DNA of 61,820 bases from Palleniella intestinalis (GCF_013166595.1 NZ_JABKKG010000013.1:1-61820), one strand, 5' to 3'; shown: positions 8,696-18,448, numbered from the stretch's first letter. The notes: generated by a model not told the origin, from the sequence alone. Translations and numbers: made by a program.

Positions 8696-11005
8696 ATGGC
8701 ATTTGAGGAAACAAGGGAACAGCAGCAGATGTACAACTACTTCCGGAGCTGCATCTACATCTTTCTCATTATTGAGATAGTGATGAACCTGCCCGTGACG
8801 GCTGACAACCGTGTGACGCAGTTCATCTTGGACTTGTTGGGACGCTTCGCGGTGTTCAACTCTGTGCAGGGGTGCAAGATTGCGGAACTGGTCTGCATCT
8901 GTGTGGTTTGCATCGGCACAAAGGCGAAGAAGGCGTTGAAGTTCAACGTGAAGACGATGGTCATCTATCCCGTGTTGGCAGGATTGACCTTGGTGGGGCT
9001 TTGCTTCGTCTTCCACGGAATGAACATCGGCATCAGTTGGATGGGCTTCCCTGCCAACCGCATCCTCTACGCCATTTGCTCGGTGGTGGGCACAATGCTG
9101 GTGCATCAGGGATTGGACGGCATCGCCAAGTATTACAACTACAAGGTGGGTGATGACCGTTTCAACTTCGAGAACGAATCTTTCCAACAGTCGGAAGCGT
9201 TGGCTGGTAACGACTATTCGGTGAACATCCCGATGGTTTACTATTGGAAACGGAAGATGCGCAAGGGCTGGATCAATATCATCAACCCGTTCCGTGGGAC
9301 GATTGTGTTGGGTACACCCGGTTCTGGTAAGTCTTTCGGCATCATCGACCCTTTTATCCGTCAGCACTCGGCCAAAGGATTCGCCCTCATGGTATATGAT
9401 TATAAGTACCCGGCACTTGCCAAGACTCTTTTTTACCAGTTTTGCAAGAATAGAAAGGCAGGTAAACTTCCTGAAAATTGCGGGTTTAGAACTATAAACT
9501 TTACCGATGTGGAGTATTCCAACCGCATCAATCCGATACAGCGGAAGTATATACCCGACTTGGCCGCTGCTTCGGAAACGGCGGCTACGCTATTGGCATC
9601 CCTGAACAAAGGCGGCGGTGAGAAGAAAGGTGGTTCGGAAGCCTTCTTCACCAACTCGGCGGAGAATTTCCTTGCGGCCATCATCTACTTCTTCGTCAAT
9701 TTCCATCCGACAGGTTTCAAGGACGGGAAGAAGCTGAAACGGTTCATCTCACACAAGGGAAACAAATTGGAGATAGTCATTAGGAACTGGGACGATTTCA
9801 ACGCCATTGACAAGGACGGTAACGTGGTGTTGGATTTCGTGGACGAAAACGGCAACGATGTTTCCACGGACGAGGACAGGATGTTTGTGGATTTGGACGG
9901 CTTCCGTTACAAAGACCATGCGCACAACTTGATTGTTATCGACCGCTGCTGGTATGAGGACGAGGACGGCAACGAGGTGGAGCCGGACACCGTCACGGGC
10001 GAGTTTTCGGATATGCCTCATGTCCTTTCATTCTTGGGCAGACCCTACGACCAAGTTTTTAATATCCTGATGCAGGACGATAAGATTGCTTCCCTGATGG
10101 CTCCCTTCAAGAGTGCCTACGAGAACAAGGCGAACGACCAGTTGGAAGGTATGGTGGGTACGCTGCGTGTCAATGCCGCAAGACTGGTATCTCCCGAAGC
10201 CTATTGGGTATTCACGGGGGATGATTTTGACTTGAAGATTTCGGACAGGAACAATCCCAGTTATCTGGTCATCGCCAATGACCCGGAGAAAGAGCAGGTC
10301 ATCGGTTCGCTCAATGCTCTTGTATTGAACCGTCTGATTACAAGGGTAAACTCCAAAGGGAATATCCCGGTAAGCATCATCGTGGATGAGCTTCCCACCC
10401 TGTACTTCCACAAGATTGACCGGCTGATTGGTACGGCACGAAGCAACAAGGTTGCCGTGACATTGGGATTTCAGGAACTGCCCCAGTTGGAGGCGGACTA
10501 TGGCAAGGTGGGTATGCAGAAGATTATCACCACCTGCGGCAACATCTTCATGGGGGCAGCTCGCAACAAGGAAACTTTGGAGTGGGCGCAAAATGATGTG
10601 TTCGGCAAGGCAAAGCAGACCTCACGCTCCATTTCCATCAACGACCAGAAGGTATCTACCACCATATCTGAGAAGATGGACTACCTTGTTCCTGCGGCGA
10701 AGATTGCGGACATGGCGACAGGCTGGCTGGCAGGTCAGGCGGCGCGTGACTTTACGGCCACGGACGAGAAGATGCTTGACCACTTCGACATCGAGCAGTC
10801 GGAGGAGTTCAAGACAACGAAATACTTCTGCAAGACCCACTTCGACATGAAGCAGATTAAGGAAGAGGAAGACCACTATGTGCCGCTTCCCAAAATCTAT
10901 GAGTTCAAGAATGACCGGGAAAAGGAAATCCTGTTGAACCGAAACTTCAAACGTGTCAATCAGGAGGTGGAGAATATGGTGAAGGAACTGCTTGGAATGA
11001 ACTGA
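8696..11005 (+). CDS. mobC: VirD4/TraD-like coupling protein (MobC type)
   Basis: A 769-residue type IV coupling protein that brings the relaxase-DNA complex to the secretion channel. Several hydrophobic segments occupy the first ~135 residues; Walker A GTPGSGKS is at about 206-213; a Walker B-like SIIVDELPTLYF is near 560; a QELPQLEADYGK motif follows. It is encoded 12 bp after traO, which differs from CTnDOT, where the mob genes are in a separate block. The partner relaxase is not in this window. Bacteroidales proteins of this type are usually named MobC. Confidence 0.85.
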   Translation: MAFEETREQQQMYNYFRSCIYIFLIIEIVMNLPVTADNRVTQFILDLLGRFAVFNSVQGCKIAELVCICVVCIGTKAKKALKFNVKTMVIYPVLAGLTLVGLCFVFHGMNIGISWMGFPANRILYAICSVVGTMLVHQGLDGIAKYYNYKVGDDRFNFENESFQQSEALAGNDYSVNIPMVYYWKRKMRKGWINIINPFRGTIVLGTPGSGKSFGIIDPFIRQHSAKGFALMVYDYKYPALAKTLFYQFCKNRKAGKLPENCGFRTINFTDVEYSNRINPIQRKYIPDLAAASETAATLLASLNKGGGEKKGGSEAFFTNSAENFLAAIIYFFVNFHPTGFKDGKKLKRFISHKGNKLEIVIRNWDDFNAIDKDGNVVLDFVDENGNDVSTDEDRMFVDLDGFRYKDHAHNLIVIDRCWYEDEDGNEVEPDTVTGEFSDMPHVLSFLGRPYDQVFNILMQDDKIASLMAPFKSAYENKANDQLEGMVGTLRVNAARLVSPEAYWVFTGDDFDLKISDRNNPSYLVIANDPEKEQVIGSLNALVLNRLITRVNSKGNIPVSIIVDELPTLYFHKIDRLIGTARSNKVAVTLGFQELPQLEADYGKVGMQKIITTCGNIFMGAARNKETLEWAQNDVFGKAKQTSRSISINDQKVSTTISEKMDYLVPAAKIADMATGWLAGQAARDFTATDEKMLDHFDIEQSEEFKTTKYFCKTHFDMKQIKEEEDHYVPLPKIYEFKNDREKEILLNRNFKRVNQEVENMVKELLGMN

Positions 11006-11127
11006 GAATTTATGAGTATGCCGATAACATTGTCCAAACTCAGCGGTAGCACATTGAAAGTCATCGCCATCCTCTCGATGGTGATTGACCATTGCGCTTA
11101 TTTCCTGATGGACGGAACAACAATAAA

Positions 11128-11144
11128 CCCAAATCGGTCATTAG
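11128..11144. repeat. IS1380 terminal inverted repeat, left
   Basis: CCCAAATCGGTCATTAG, exact complement of 12580-12596. The transposase stop codon lies within or next to this end. Confidence 0.93.
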
Positions 11145-12469
11145 GATTTCTCTGTGTCATATGGCAGTGAGAAATCCTTTATCTTTTCCCAAATAGAAAA
11201 GAAAGATTGTCTTGTTTTTAACGATCTGGCCAAATAAAGAATATGCTTGTCCTTTGTCTTACCTAAATAAGCCGGTGTTGAAATCAGCTCGTAACGGATA
11301 GTTTTGAGAAAATGCTTTTTGTCGGAGTTGATAAGTGCATGGCGAAATAGCGACATGAAATTATATGCCATGACTATAAAGTTCCCACATGCTTCGGTCG
11401 CCCAGAAGTTATTCGTAACAAAATCATCAATGGAGAAGTCATACTTCAGTTCCTTGATTCTGTTCTCGGAGTCCGCCCTTCCGCGATACGAGTCGTACAC
11501 GATCTTAGCCGGCAGTCTGAGGTTGGTGACGAAACAGCTGTAACGGTATTTGCCAAAGTCGTTCTCATTCTCGAAAAGTTCCATTTGCCTTACTTGTTTG
11601 CCGGCAGCGTTTGGACGTTTCTCTATCTCCTGCCTGACCATCACTATGCGTCTTGGCTTGTCCCAGCCATTCGCCTGATACGTCGTCTCGGATATTTCCA
11701 GGCCGTTTGACATCTCGACCCATACATGCTCATGGGTGAGGCTGTACTTGATACGGTTGTTGAACCGGCAGGCTATGATATAGTGTAACTCTTTATTTTC
11801 CAGACAGTCAAGTATATCTTTCGTAAAGAAGCCACTATCCATACGAACCAGTCCCACCGTCTTATTCTGAAGCCTGGACAGGGTGTCTTCAAGAAAGGCA
11901 AGATAATTGGTGTTCGCAGCCGTGTTTCCCGGACGTAACCAGTAGTTTGCTATCATTCTCACATCCGAGACGAAAGCGAGAAGGGGATGGTGTGAAGGAC
12001 GGCCCGGACGCTTGGGATTGTATCCTTTGGCAGCACCCTCCTGATTCCCTTCACGGACCATTACCGTGGAATCAAAGTCCAAAGTGTAATTGTCAAACAA
12101 CAGCTCCGAGAAGAACCAACTGAACAGTTCGCCGAACACACGCTGGTTGATGGCCTGCGAGAATTTGTCGAAATACCGCTGGTAGGCCCGATGGTCCGCA
12201 CCACGTCTCCAGCCAAGCAAATTACAGAGTACCGTATCATAACGCACCACGTCAAGATGCCCGAAACAGCTTGCGCCACACCATACCCCCGCAAACAATC
12301 CCAATATGAGCTGAAGCGGTTTATAGCCCCTGTTGGAACCTTGAACAGGGATACTACTCTGTTCAAGACGCTTGGCGAAATGGCACTTTTCGAGCATCTT
12401 GAAGAACAGGGAAAGCCCACCAAAAGGGGTTATTTCCTTGTTTACGAACTTTATGTCACAATCTCGCAT
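11141..12469 (-). CDS. IS1380-family transposase
   Basis: A 442-residue DDE transposase, full length for the family. Visible landmarks are the DFDSTVMVREGNQEGA region with the first catalytic Asp, the RPGRPSHHPLLAFVSD segment, LVRMDSGFF with the second Asp, and YRGRADSENRIKELKYDF with the catalytic Glu near the C-terminus. It occupies nearly the whole insertion sequence and runs opposite to traX. No frameshift or truncation is seen, so it is probably active. Confidence 0.93.
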   Translation of the reverse strand: MRDCDIKFVNKEITPFGGLSLFFKMLEKCHFAKRLEQSSIPVQGSNRGYKPLQLILGLFAGVWCGASCFGHLDVVRYDTVLCNLLGWRRGADHRAYQRYFDKFSQAINQRVFGELFSWFFSELLFDNYTLDFDSTVMVREGNQEGAAKGYNPKRPGRPSHHPLLAFVSDVRMIANYWLRPGNTAANTNYLAFLEDTLSRLQNKTVGLVRMDSGFFTKDILDCLENKELHYIIACRFNNRIKYSLTHEHVWVEMSNGLEISETTYQANGWDKPRRIVMVRQEIEKRPNAAGKQVRQMELFENENDFGKYRYSCFVTNLRLPAKIVYDSYRGRADSENRIKELKYDFSIDDFVTNNFWATEACGNFIVMAYNFMSLFRHALINSDKKHFLKTIRYELISTPAYLGKTKDKHILYLARSLKTRQSFFSIWEKIKDFSLPYDTEKS

Positions 12470-12579
12470 TAAATCTTATAGGTTTTAAGTCGTGGTAAAG
12501 TTAGTAAATGGCTACAAATTAACCATATACAAATCTGTTTTTCTAATGACAGTCATTAGAAATAAAGACAACTATATCT

Positions 12580-12596
12580 CTAATGACCGATTTGGG
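12580..12596. repeat. IS1380 terminal inverted repeat, right
   Basis: CTAATGACCGATTTGGG, exact complement of 11128-11144, followed by the second ATAAA duplication copy at 12597-12601. Confidence 0.93.
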
Positions 12597-13169
12597 ATAA
12601 ACTATGAGGTGATGCGTTGCTTAGGGCGCATCGCCTTTCCCGTATTCGCTTTCCTGATTGCGGAAGGCTTTGCCCATACCCGGAATCGGAAGAGATACTT
12701 CGGGCTATTGCTGGGCTTTGCTGTTGTCAGTGAAATCCCGTGGTATCTGCTGAACGGTGCTGATGGTACGCACAATGTGATGTTTACGCTGGCTTTGGGA
12801 GTGGTGGCTTTGGCTTCTTTTGAGATATTGAAAAAGGATGGCATACTTTGTATCTGTGCCATCCTTCTTATAGCTTGGTTCGCCACTTGGTCGGGTGTTG
12901 ATTATGAGTGGCGGGGTGTTTTGATGATTGTCATCTTTTATTTGTTGGGCAACCTGAATAGTAATGCTTTCCCTTTTGGTAGAATGTTACCGTTACTTTG
13001 TGCCTTTCCCTTGATGATGCACTACGGGATAATTGGTGTCATGCTTGCCTGTATGGTTATCTTTTTGTACGATGGAACAAGAGGATTCATACAAGGAAGC
13101 ATGGCAAAATATGGATTTTATATGTTCTATCCGGGGCATTTAGGACTGATTTTCTTGTGTGAACGTTTT

Positions 13170-13802
13170 TTATCGTAGCATCTGTTTCAACTTGACCTTG
13201 ACTTGCGACAAGTCGCTGTCAGTCAATACAGGTATTAACTCCTGAATTTCGTCCACGCTCTTGTCCCACCATTTCAACTGCATAAGAATGGCAATCAATT
13301 CATCATCGAACCGTTTGCGAATTACTTTTGCCGGATTTCCTGCCACGACAGAATAAGGCTCCACATCATGGGTTACTACACTGTTCAGTCCGATAATAGC
13401 ACCGTCACCGATGTGAACGCCGGGAAGAATTACTGCATTCTGGCCAATCCAGACATCGTTGCCAACCACCGTGTCACCTTTTATCAGCAGGTCTTCCAAT
13501 TGGGGAGGTATTTGTTCCCATCCCATAACGTAGAATGGATATGTTGATACGGCGTTCATCTGATGATTCGCCCCGTTCATAATGAATGTAACCCCTGTTG
13601 CTATCTGGCAAAAACGACCTATTATAAGCTTGTCGCCAATAAACTCGTAATGATGGAGTACATGCTTTTCAAAATCAACGTCACTGAAATAGGTAAAGTC
13701 ACCTACAAGGATGTTGGGCTTTGTAATCGTTGGCTTTACCTGAGTAACTGTATGACATCCTTTTATGGGATATATTTCATGAGGGTCGGGCTGTTTGTTC
13801 AT
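13170..13802 (-). CDS. Vat-like xenobiotic O-acetyltransferase
   Basis: A 210-residue left-handed beta-helix acetyltransferase of the xenobiotic (Vat/CatB) group. It matches streptogramin A acetyltransferases along its length: PDPHEIYPI near the N-terminus, [28 protein letters not shown], the catalytic-histidine segment MNGANH with His80, and hexapeptide repeats in [21 protein letters not shown]. Enzymes of this family acetylate streptogramin A or, in the CatB branch, chloramphenicol, using acetyl-CoA in the cytoplasm. Resistance is inferred, not shown. It ends convergently with traX, overlapping by 9 bp, and begins a minus-strand cargo run. Confidence 0.85.
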   Translation of the reverse strand: MNKQPDPHEIYPIKGCHTVTQVKPTITKPNILVGDFTYFSDVDFEKHVLHHYEFIGDKLIIGRFCQIATGVTFIMNGANHQMNAVSTYPFYVMGWEQIPPQLEDLLIKGDTVVGNDVWIGQNAVILPGVHIGDGAIIGLNSVVTHDVEPYSVVAGNPAKVIRKRFDDELIAILMQLKWWDKSVDEIQELIPVLTDSDLSQVKVKLKQMLR

Positions 13803-13818
13803 ACTTTAGAGTTTGTTT

Positions 13819-14271
13819 TTATAAATTAATCTGATAGACTCTCGTCTTTTCACCCCACGGATGATAACAAAAGCCAATAAATTCAAATCCGAATCTCTCA
13901 TAATAACCGATATGGTCAGTACATAGATTCAATGAGTTGAATCCATACATTCTTGCATCATTTATAGCTTTATCAATGAGCTGTCTGGCCAAATTATGAC
14001 CACGATGATTTTCTTCTATGAAAAGAGCTGCCAACCATGGATATAAATCCATGCGTGAGTTGAAATCATTGGTGATAAGACCGGCACACCCAATTATCTC
14101 TGTACCATCTATCAGCAAATACCATTGTGGCAATGGATTATCTGCACAAAGGCTGTTTCTAAGGCAATTGTCATAAACTTGCATAGAATCCTCTGTTGCC
14201 CATTTTCGTTGAAAATAAGCGATTGCCCGTTCAAGATATTCGGGTGAATGCCGTAATGATATTACATCCAT
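13819..14271 (-). CDS. GNAT-family N-acetyltransferase
   Basis: A 150-residue protein with the GNAT fold: an N-terminal substrate half, a [13 protein letters not shown] strand pair, the acetyl-CoA pyrophosphate-binding segment [17 protein letters not shown] (R/Q-x-x-G-x-G/A-like), and [21 protein letters not shown]. The substrate cannot be told. It overlaps the upstream gene 14271-14552 by one base, so the two are probably co-transcribed. Confidence 0.85.
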   Translation of the reverse strand: MDVISLRHSPEYLERAIAYFQRKWATEDSMQVYDNCLRNSLCADNPLPQWYLLIDGTEIIGCAGLITNDFNSRMDLYPWLAALFIEENHRGHNLARQLIDKAINDARMYGFNSLNLCTDHIGYYERFGFEFIGFCYHPWGEKTRVYQINL

Positions 14272-14552
14272 TAAATATTATCATTTACATATTGGCGGAT
14301 GGCAGCTTCGTTCGGAAGCCATTCTTCACCGCCAAAGTCATAAATAAAATTCAGGACAGCGACATCATCATTGGGAATTGTCAGATTACTCTCTTCAAGA
14401 TACATAATCTCCACACTCAAATCATCATGATTGATTCGTAAGTATGTATCTTCGATGTAATCATCTTCGTCCATACGTTGCTCTATGGCAGTTATGATAT
14501 TCCAAATCAGCTTCTCCGCCTGATCTTCTGTGAGTTCGTACTTATATCTCAT
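14271..14552 (-). CDS. Small acidic protein of unknown function
   Basis: A 93-residue acidic protein ([32 protein letters not shown]...) without membrane segments or recognised motifs. One-base overlap with the downstream GNAT gene suggests translational coupling, and perhaps it is the target or partner of that enzyme; this is only an inference from context. Confidence 0.6.
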   Translation of the reverse strand: MRYKYELTEDQAEKLIWNIITAIEQRMDEDDYIEDTYLRINHDDLSVEIMYLEESNLTIPNDDVAVLNFIYDFGGEEWLPNEAAIRQYVNDNI

Positions 14553-14590
14553 ATTCTTGTGGTATTGTCCAGCCCGTTATTCAGAAATCA

Positions 14591-15127
14591 TTATACCTTA
14601 CGTCCCATTTCGTATGCTTCTGCAAGGGCTGGATGATTAGCGATGTCCCCACGGTTGTTGACTCCTCCGGCAAACACCGTTCCCTTGCAAGACAGACGCT
14701 CGAAACAGTCTACCCAGCCTTGAAGGGCGGTCTTTGCGCCATTCACTACTTCGGCTTCATCCTCGGCAGCGGTAGCCAACAGGTAGGTTTCCGTAAAATG
14801 GTAGTCGGTATCATATAGAGGATTGCCGCGATCTATCATTGTCTTCATTTGTCCGCTGACGCTGTAATAGTAGATAGGCGTAGCCCATACGACCACATCG
14901 GCATCGTGCATCTTCTCTACAATGACATTGGCATCATCCTTGATGACGCAACGGTTCGTCTTTCCACAAGTCAGGCAACCACGACAAAAGGCAATGTTCT
15001 TGTCGCAAAGGTTGATGAACTCCACTTCGTGTCCGGCTTCGGAAGCACCGCGTTCAAATTCGTGTGCCAGCGTATCTGAATTGCCACCTTTTCGTGGACT
15101 TGTACTGATAATCAATATCTTTTTCAT
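14591..15127 (-). CDS. Flavodoxin-like NAD(P)H-dependent reductase
   Basis: A 178-residue flavodoxin-fold protein of the multimeric (WrbA/iron-sulfur flavoprotein-like) type. The FMN phosphate loop is STSPRKGGNSDTL at about 8-20, a Cys-rich stretch AFCRGCLTCGKTNRC at about 47-61 could bind a metal or cluster, and WATPIYYYSVSGQMKTMIDR at about 81-100 is the family's second FMN contact. It probably reduces quinones or xenobiotics in the cytoplasm. A TAATTTTGC box in minus orientation (complement at 15146-15154) could be the -7 element of its promoter. Confidence 0.85.
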   Translation of the reverse strand: MKKILIISTSPRKGGNSDTLAHEFERGASEAGHEVEFINLCDKNIAFCRGCLTCGKTNRCVIKDDANVIVEKMHDADVVVWATPIYYYSVSGQMKTMIDRGNPLYDTDYHFTETYLLATAAEDEAEVVNGAKTALQGWVDCFERLSCKGTVFAGGVNNRGDIANHPALAEAYEMGRKV

Positions 15128-15165
15128 AAGTTCCTCTTTTGGGGTGCAAAATTACATCTTTTTTG

Positions 15166-17076
15166 TCATAGGTCATCATAATATCTGGTTCTTAAATAAT
15201 TGACAACCCCATCATATCGTGAATCTTGCGAAAGGGAATCCGGTATAGCTATAGAATCAACAGGAATATAGCGTTTTCTACCTTCTTCTTTCAGCAGACT
15301 TTTCCATATATCCACCATGCCTTTTTCGCCAAATCCGTCTTGATGCGCATCTAACAAAATACGATTGCTGCCATGAACAATATGAACGTGTAAGTAGTCA
15401 TCTGCTTTTGCCCAATTCGTTCCTTCATTCCCTGTTTTAATCATTTGTTCGCACCACAGCGTCTGCCGCATAAGTTGATAGTACGGTTCTACGAAAAAGA
15501 CAGACCCTTTGATGTTTTCTACCGCATGGCAGTTTATATAGTCCGATTCTTTTATCAAGTCTTGGTATCGGTCAATTCTTTCTTCTCCTTTTTCATCGAG
15601 CGATTTGTTTTCCGCTCCATAACATTCGGTATATTTCCATTCAATCGCTATGAGAGTTTTCAATCCACCTTTTTCTGCAACTACGGCAGCATCTATGGAA
15701 GTACAATTCGCACCTCGACTTACTTGTTTTTCGTTCAGCAGGTCTCGGTGGCTTACAACTTCAAATGCGATGTATGAGGCAGCGGTGTTCTGATTGTCAC
15801 ATACCACAGGGGCAACATCATCAAATTGTTGGCCTGTGAGGTGATTGATAACATGAAGAACCATTGTCTTGTCGTTCCGAAACGTAAACAGGTGGTTCAA
15901 GCAGGAGACCTGCGAGGAAAGGATGTGATTGGGTATTAGCGCACCACCCCAAAACACAACATGATTATCCGTAAAATATCGTTTCACATCCTCCACAATA
16001 CCTTCCATTAGGTTGTTATCGCCGCATACAAGGCAGTATGGACGATTGTAACCTTTGAATGCACCGCCTCCTGTATCATATCTGAATACTCCTGTTCCAA
16101 GTAACCTCATTTGCCGTAACTTTTCGGAAGAGGCAAATGATATGTGACTCACATCTATTTTGATTTCCTCCCATCGGTACTCAGTTCCACCGGAACTTAA
16201 AAGTCTTATAGCGTTATCTGTCAATAACGGATGACGCAGGGGTGATAGAAATATTCCTCTAACAGACACGCATTCGTTATTGAGCCACATCTTGTAAAAT
16301 GTCTCGAAATTGCGGTAATTGCACTTAGCCGCAATTCTAACTCCGGCATCAGCCGTATCATATTTGACTGTCTTATTCGTCATCAAGTCCGTTATGATAT
16401 TGACATAAAAGAATAATTCAGAGATGATGCCGACTGTGTTGTTCTCCTCGGTTTTGAGTTCGTAGATTAAAAGTGAACGTTGTTTCTTGTCAATCGACCA
16501 TATATCAATAGCAGATGCTTCACCGGGCATTACTCTGGTATATTTGCTCTTTTTGTCAAAAAAGACACCTACCGGAAGTTGCCGCCCATATAGGTTTATT
16601 TCATTGTTATGCTCCTTGCAGTATGTCTCTTCCATAATAGCCTCCTGCGCTTTTGGCTGTGAGCATTCTCCTGTGGGACAGTTAAGAACCATCCTGTATG
16701 AATACTTTTCAAAGAATCTATTCACTTGCCGTTGGAGGACATCAGACATAGAAGCCCAATCGTAAGTTTGGCAGAATTTACCCAAACGGTATAGGAATCT
16801 CTTGAAATGAAGTCCTTCCAATTCTGAGGAAACAAACAGGTTATCTAAAATTTCGGATGAAACACCTGTTGTAATTTTCACATTGAACGAAGTGGCTTGC
16901 TCCTTGTCAAGTTTCGCTTTGAGGCAAACAGCCCATCCTTCAAAGCAGGCACAGTTCTCTTGCATATTGCTTGTCATGCCATTGTGAGACAATGTTATGT
17001 GTATGGAGTTGTCATCTATTTCAAAATTCATAGAATGAGGCAAAGTGATATTCTTTATCAGATATTTATTAGCCAT
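15166..17076 (-). CDS. Putative nuclease with two PD-(D/E)XK-like sites
   Basis: A 636-residue protein with two separate PD-(D/E)XK-like signatures: E186...D191...E206-L-K208 (SAIDIWSI... IYELKTE) and E439...D462...E479-W-K481 (SIDAAVV... IAIEWKYTE). The C-terminal half, with EWKYTE followed by an EPYYQLMRQTLW-type segment, resembles the putative restriction endonucleases annotated as the PGN_0703 family; I offer that from memory. No methyltransferase is adjacent, so it would be a solitary or modification-dependent nuclease. It is co-oriented with the metallophosphoesterase gene that starts upstream and ends 11 bp before it, so the two may work together. Function is inferred. Confidence 0.6.
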   Translation of the reverse strand: MANKYLIKNITLPHSMNFEIDDNSIHITLSHNGMTSNMQENCACFEGWAVCLKAKLDKEQATSFNVKITTGVSSEILDNLFVSSELEGLHFKRFLYRLGKFCQTYDWASMSDVLQRQVNRFFEKYSYRMVLNCPTGECSQPKAQEAIMEETYCKEHNNEINLYGRQLPVGVFFDKKSKYTRVMPGEASAIDIWSIDKKQRSLLIYELKTEENNTVGIISELFFYVNIITDLMTNKTVKYDTADAGVRIAAKCNYRNFETFYKMWLNNECVSVRGIFLSPLRHPLLTDNAIRLLSSGGTEYRWEEIKIDVSHISFASSEKLRQMRLLGTGVFRYDTGGGAFKGYNRPYCLVCGDNNLMEGIVEDVKRYFTDNHVVFWGGALIPNHILSSQVSCLNHLFTFRNDKTMVLHVINHLTGQQFDDVAPVVCDNQNTAASYIAFEVVSHRDLLNEKQVSRGANCTSIDAAVVAEKGGLKTLIAIEWKYTECYGAENKSLDEKGEERIDRYQDLIKESDYINCHAVENIKGSVFFVEPYYQLMRQTLWCEQMIKTGNEGTNWAKADDYLHVHIVHGSNRILLDAHQDGFGEKGMVDIWKSLLKEEGRKRYIPVDSIAIPDSLSQDSRYDGVVNYLRTRYYDDL

Positions 17077-17087
17077 ATGACAATGTA

Positions 17088-17681
17088 TTAAAATTCCAGT
17101 AGGTTTGGAGCATTAAGGTTTGTGTAGTCTGTGTTCATGATTGCACCGTTTGAGAATGTTATGCCGGACTCGTTTGTGATACCATGTTGTGCATGGATAT
17201 GACCGAACAGATGCAATGTGGGACGGACATCGTTAATCCTTGCCAGTATCTCCTTACTGCCATAATTGATACTGTCATCAAAATCAAGAATGCCATACGC
17301 AGGCGAATGAGTAATCAGCACTTTGGTATCAAGCGGAATCTGGGCTATATTCCTGTTTTGCCGTTCGGTAATACAGTCACCCATAAACATAGGCACTCCA
17401 TAAAATTTCACTCCCCCGATTTCCACACCGGAGTTGCATAGATAATGTACATTTTCATCAAGTCCGTCAATATTGGCCCCATATAGGCAATCATCATGGT
17501 TGCCACAGATGAAAATCTTATGCTCATACGGCTGGTCGCAGAACCAGTTGAGGAAATCAAGTGCTTCCTGTTCGGAGCCTGTCATAGTGAAGTCACCGGA
17601 ATGTACCAGCACATCAGCCTTCGGCATATTGATTAACTGATTATGGCAGCCATGTGTATCTGATAGGTGTAATATCTTCAT
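17088..17681 (-). CDS. Calcineurin-like metallophosphoesterase
   Basis: A 197-residue enzyme with all family motifs: D8-x-H10 (LSDTHG), GDF near 34, GNHD near 82, an ITHSPAY segment, and GHIHAQHG near 155-162, so an intact two-metal site. I chose the second Met (17681) because it puts the first metal ligands at the usual distance from the N-terminus; an upstream Met at 17711 would add 10 unlike residues. The substrate is unknown, and DNA ends, nucleotides or phosphoproteins are all possible. It lies 11 bp upstream of the putative nuclease gene in the same direction. Confidence 0.85.
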   Translation of the reverse strand: MKILHLSDTHGCHNQLINMPKADVLVHSGDFTMTGSEQEALDFLNWFCDQPYEHKIFICGNHDDCLYGANIDGLDENVHYLCNSGVEIGGVKFYGVPMFMGDCITERQNRNIAQIPLDTKVLITHSPAYGILDFDDSINYGSKEILARINDVRPTLHLFGHIHAQHGITNESGITFSNGAIMNTDYTNLNAPNLLEF

Positions 17682-17772
17682 TTTGTTCTTCGTACTTGAA
17701 TAGTTTTTCAATATGCAAATGTACGAATTTTATCTGAAAATCAGGGTTGTACAAGCGTTTCAGTTTCAAGGT

Positions 17773-18426
17773 TTAAGTGTTTTTACGATTTGTATTCATT
17801 GCAAGCGGTTCTTGTAATGTCTTTAGTACGCCAATAACAGCCCTGACATATCCCGGATCTTCCGCATAGCCGATGTCCCTCAGCCAAAGCAGGTAATTAC
17901 CACCTTTATACTTGTACTGCACCTTCGTATAATAGGCACGGACGCTTTCCGTCCAATGGCCGAACTCATAGTATTTTCCCGTGTGGGGATTGGTCAGCCC
18001 GAAAAGGTTGTGCCGTTCCCGGCATAGTGATGAGCGGAACCAACCTGTTTCCAGAATGGCTTGCGCCAATACCACTTTCGGATATAGGATGCCGTTCCGC
18101 CTGATTTCTTCATAGAGGTTATGTATTGTCAATTCTGGAAGGTCTGAACCGCTCTTTGGGGAGATTGATTTTGCAGACGTGCTATCGTTACATTTTTGGG
18201 CACTGGGACTATTGTAGCGATGTTTTTTCGATTTTGCCTCAATCGTGTCTGTGTTGGCTGTTTTGATTGAATCAATATCTGTTTTTACCTTATTATCAAT
18301 GTATAACAAGGATTTATCATCAGGAATCGGAATAATATCCTTTCCTTTTGTAATCGTGTAGAACTGCGCCGATGCCATAACAGGCAAAAACAGCATGAGT
18401 AATGTAATCCGAATAGTGTTGTGCAT
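17773..18426 (-). CDS. Secreted glucosaminidase-type peptidoglycan hydrolase
   Basis: A 217-residue exported protein with a signal peptide (TLLMLFLPVMASAQ), a Ser/Lys-rich linker to about residue 95, and a C-terminal glucosaminidase (FlgJ/Mur-type) domain with the catalytic-Glu motif LAQAILETGWF and RHNLFGL... FGHWTESVRAY. Such enzymes open peptidoglycan locally for the mating channel and are common in Bacteroidales ICEs. It is transcribed away from the DUF4099 gene through a short divergent region. Confidence 0.85.
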   Translation of the reverse strand: MHNTIRITLLMLFLPVMASAQFYTITKGKDIIPIPDDKSLLYIDNKVKTDIDSIKTANTDTIEAKSKKHRYNSPSAQKCNDSTSAKSISPKSGSDLPELTIHNLYEEIRRNGILYPKVVLAQAILETGWFRSSLCRERHNLFGLTNPHTGKYYEFGHWTESVRAYYTKVQYKYKGGNYLLWLRDIGYAEDPGYVRAVIGVLKTLQEPLAMNTNRKNT

Positions 18427-18448
18427 TTCTTTTTACGGCTTTTATGAC

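Larger units (their letters stand above)
11128..12596. mobile_element. IS1380-family insertion sequence, complete
   Basis: A 1469-bp element with perfect 17-bp terminal inverted repeats (CCCAAATCGGTCATTAG at 11128-11144 and its complement at 12580-12596), flanked by a direct duplication ATAAA (11123-11127 and 12597-12601). It carries one intact transposase on the minus strand. Removing it with one ATAAA restores an open traX. The intact gene, perfect ends and duplication all point to a recent insertion. Confidence 0.93.
11012..13178 (+). pseudogene. traX: traX-like gene split by an IS1380 element
   Basis: The N-terminal part (11012-11127, MSMPITLSKLSGSTLKVIAI...) and the C-terminal part (from 12602, YEVMRCLGRIAFPVFAFLIAEGF...) join in frame if the insertion sequence and one copy of ATAAA are removed, giving a 230-residue polytopic membrane protein. 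Sequence and topology match the TraX family, known in F-type plasmids for pilin N-acetylation and common downstream of Bacteroidales tra genes. The gene begins 6 bp after the coupling protein, so the insertion also disrupts the end of the tra operon. The 3' part can be read from a start inside the IS, but that product would lack the first transmembrane helix. Confidence 0.85.

Noticed and set aside
12492..13178. Independent membrane-protein gene starting inside the insertion sequence
   Set aside because: It is the 3' part of traX; the first residues come from the insertion sequence and the frame rejoins the 11012 start on excision.
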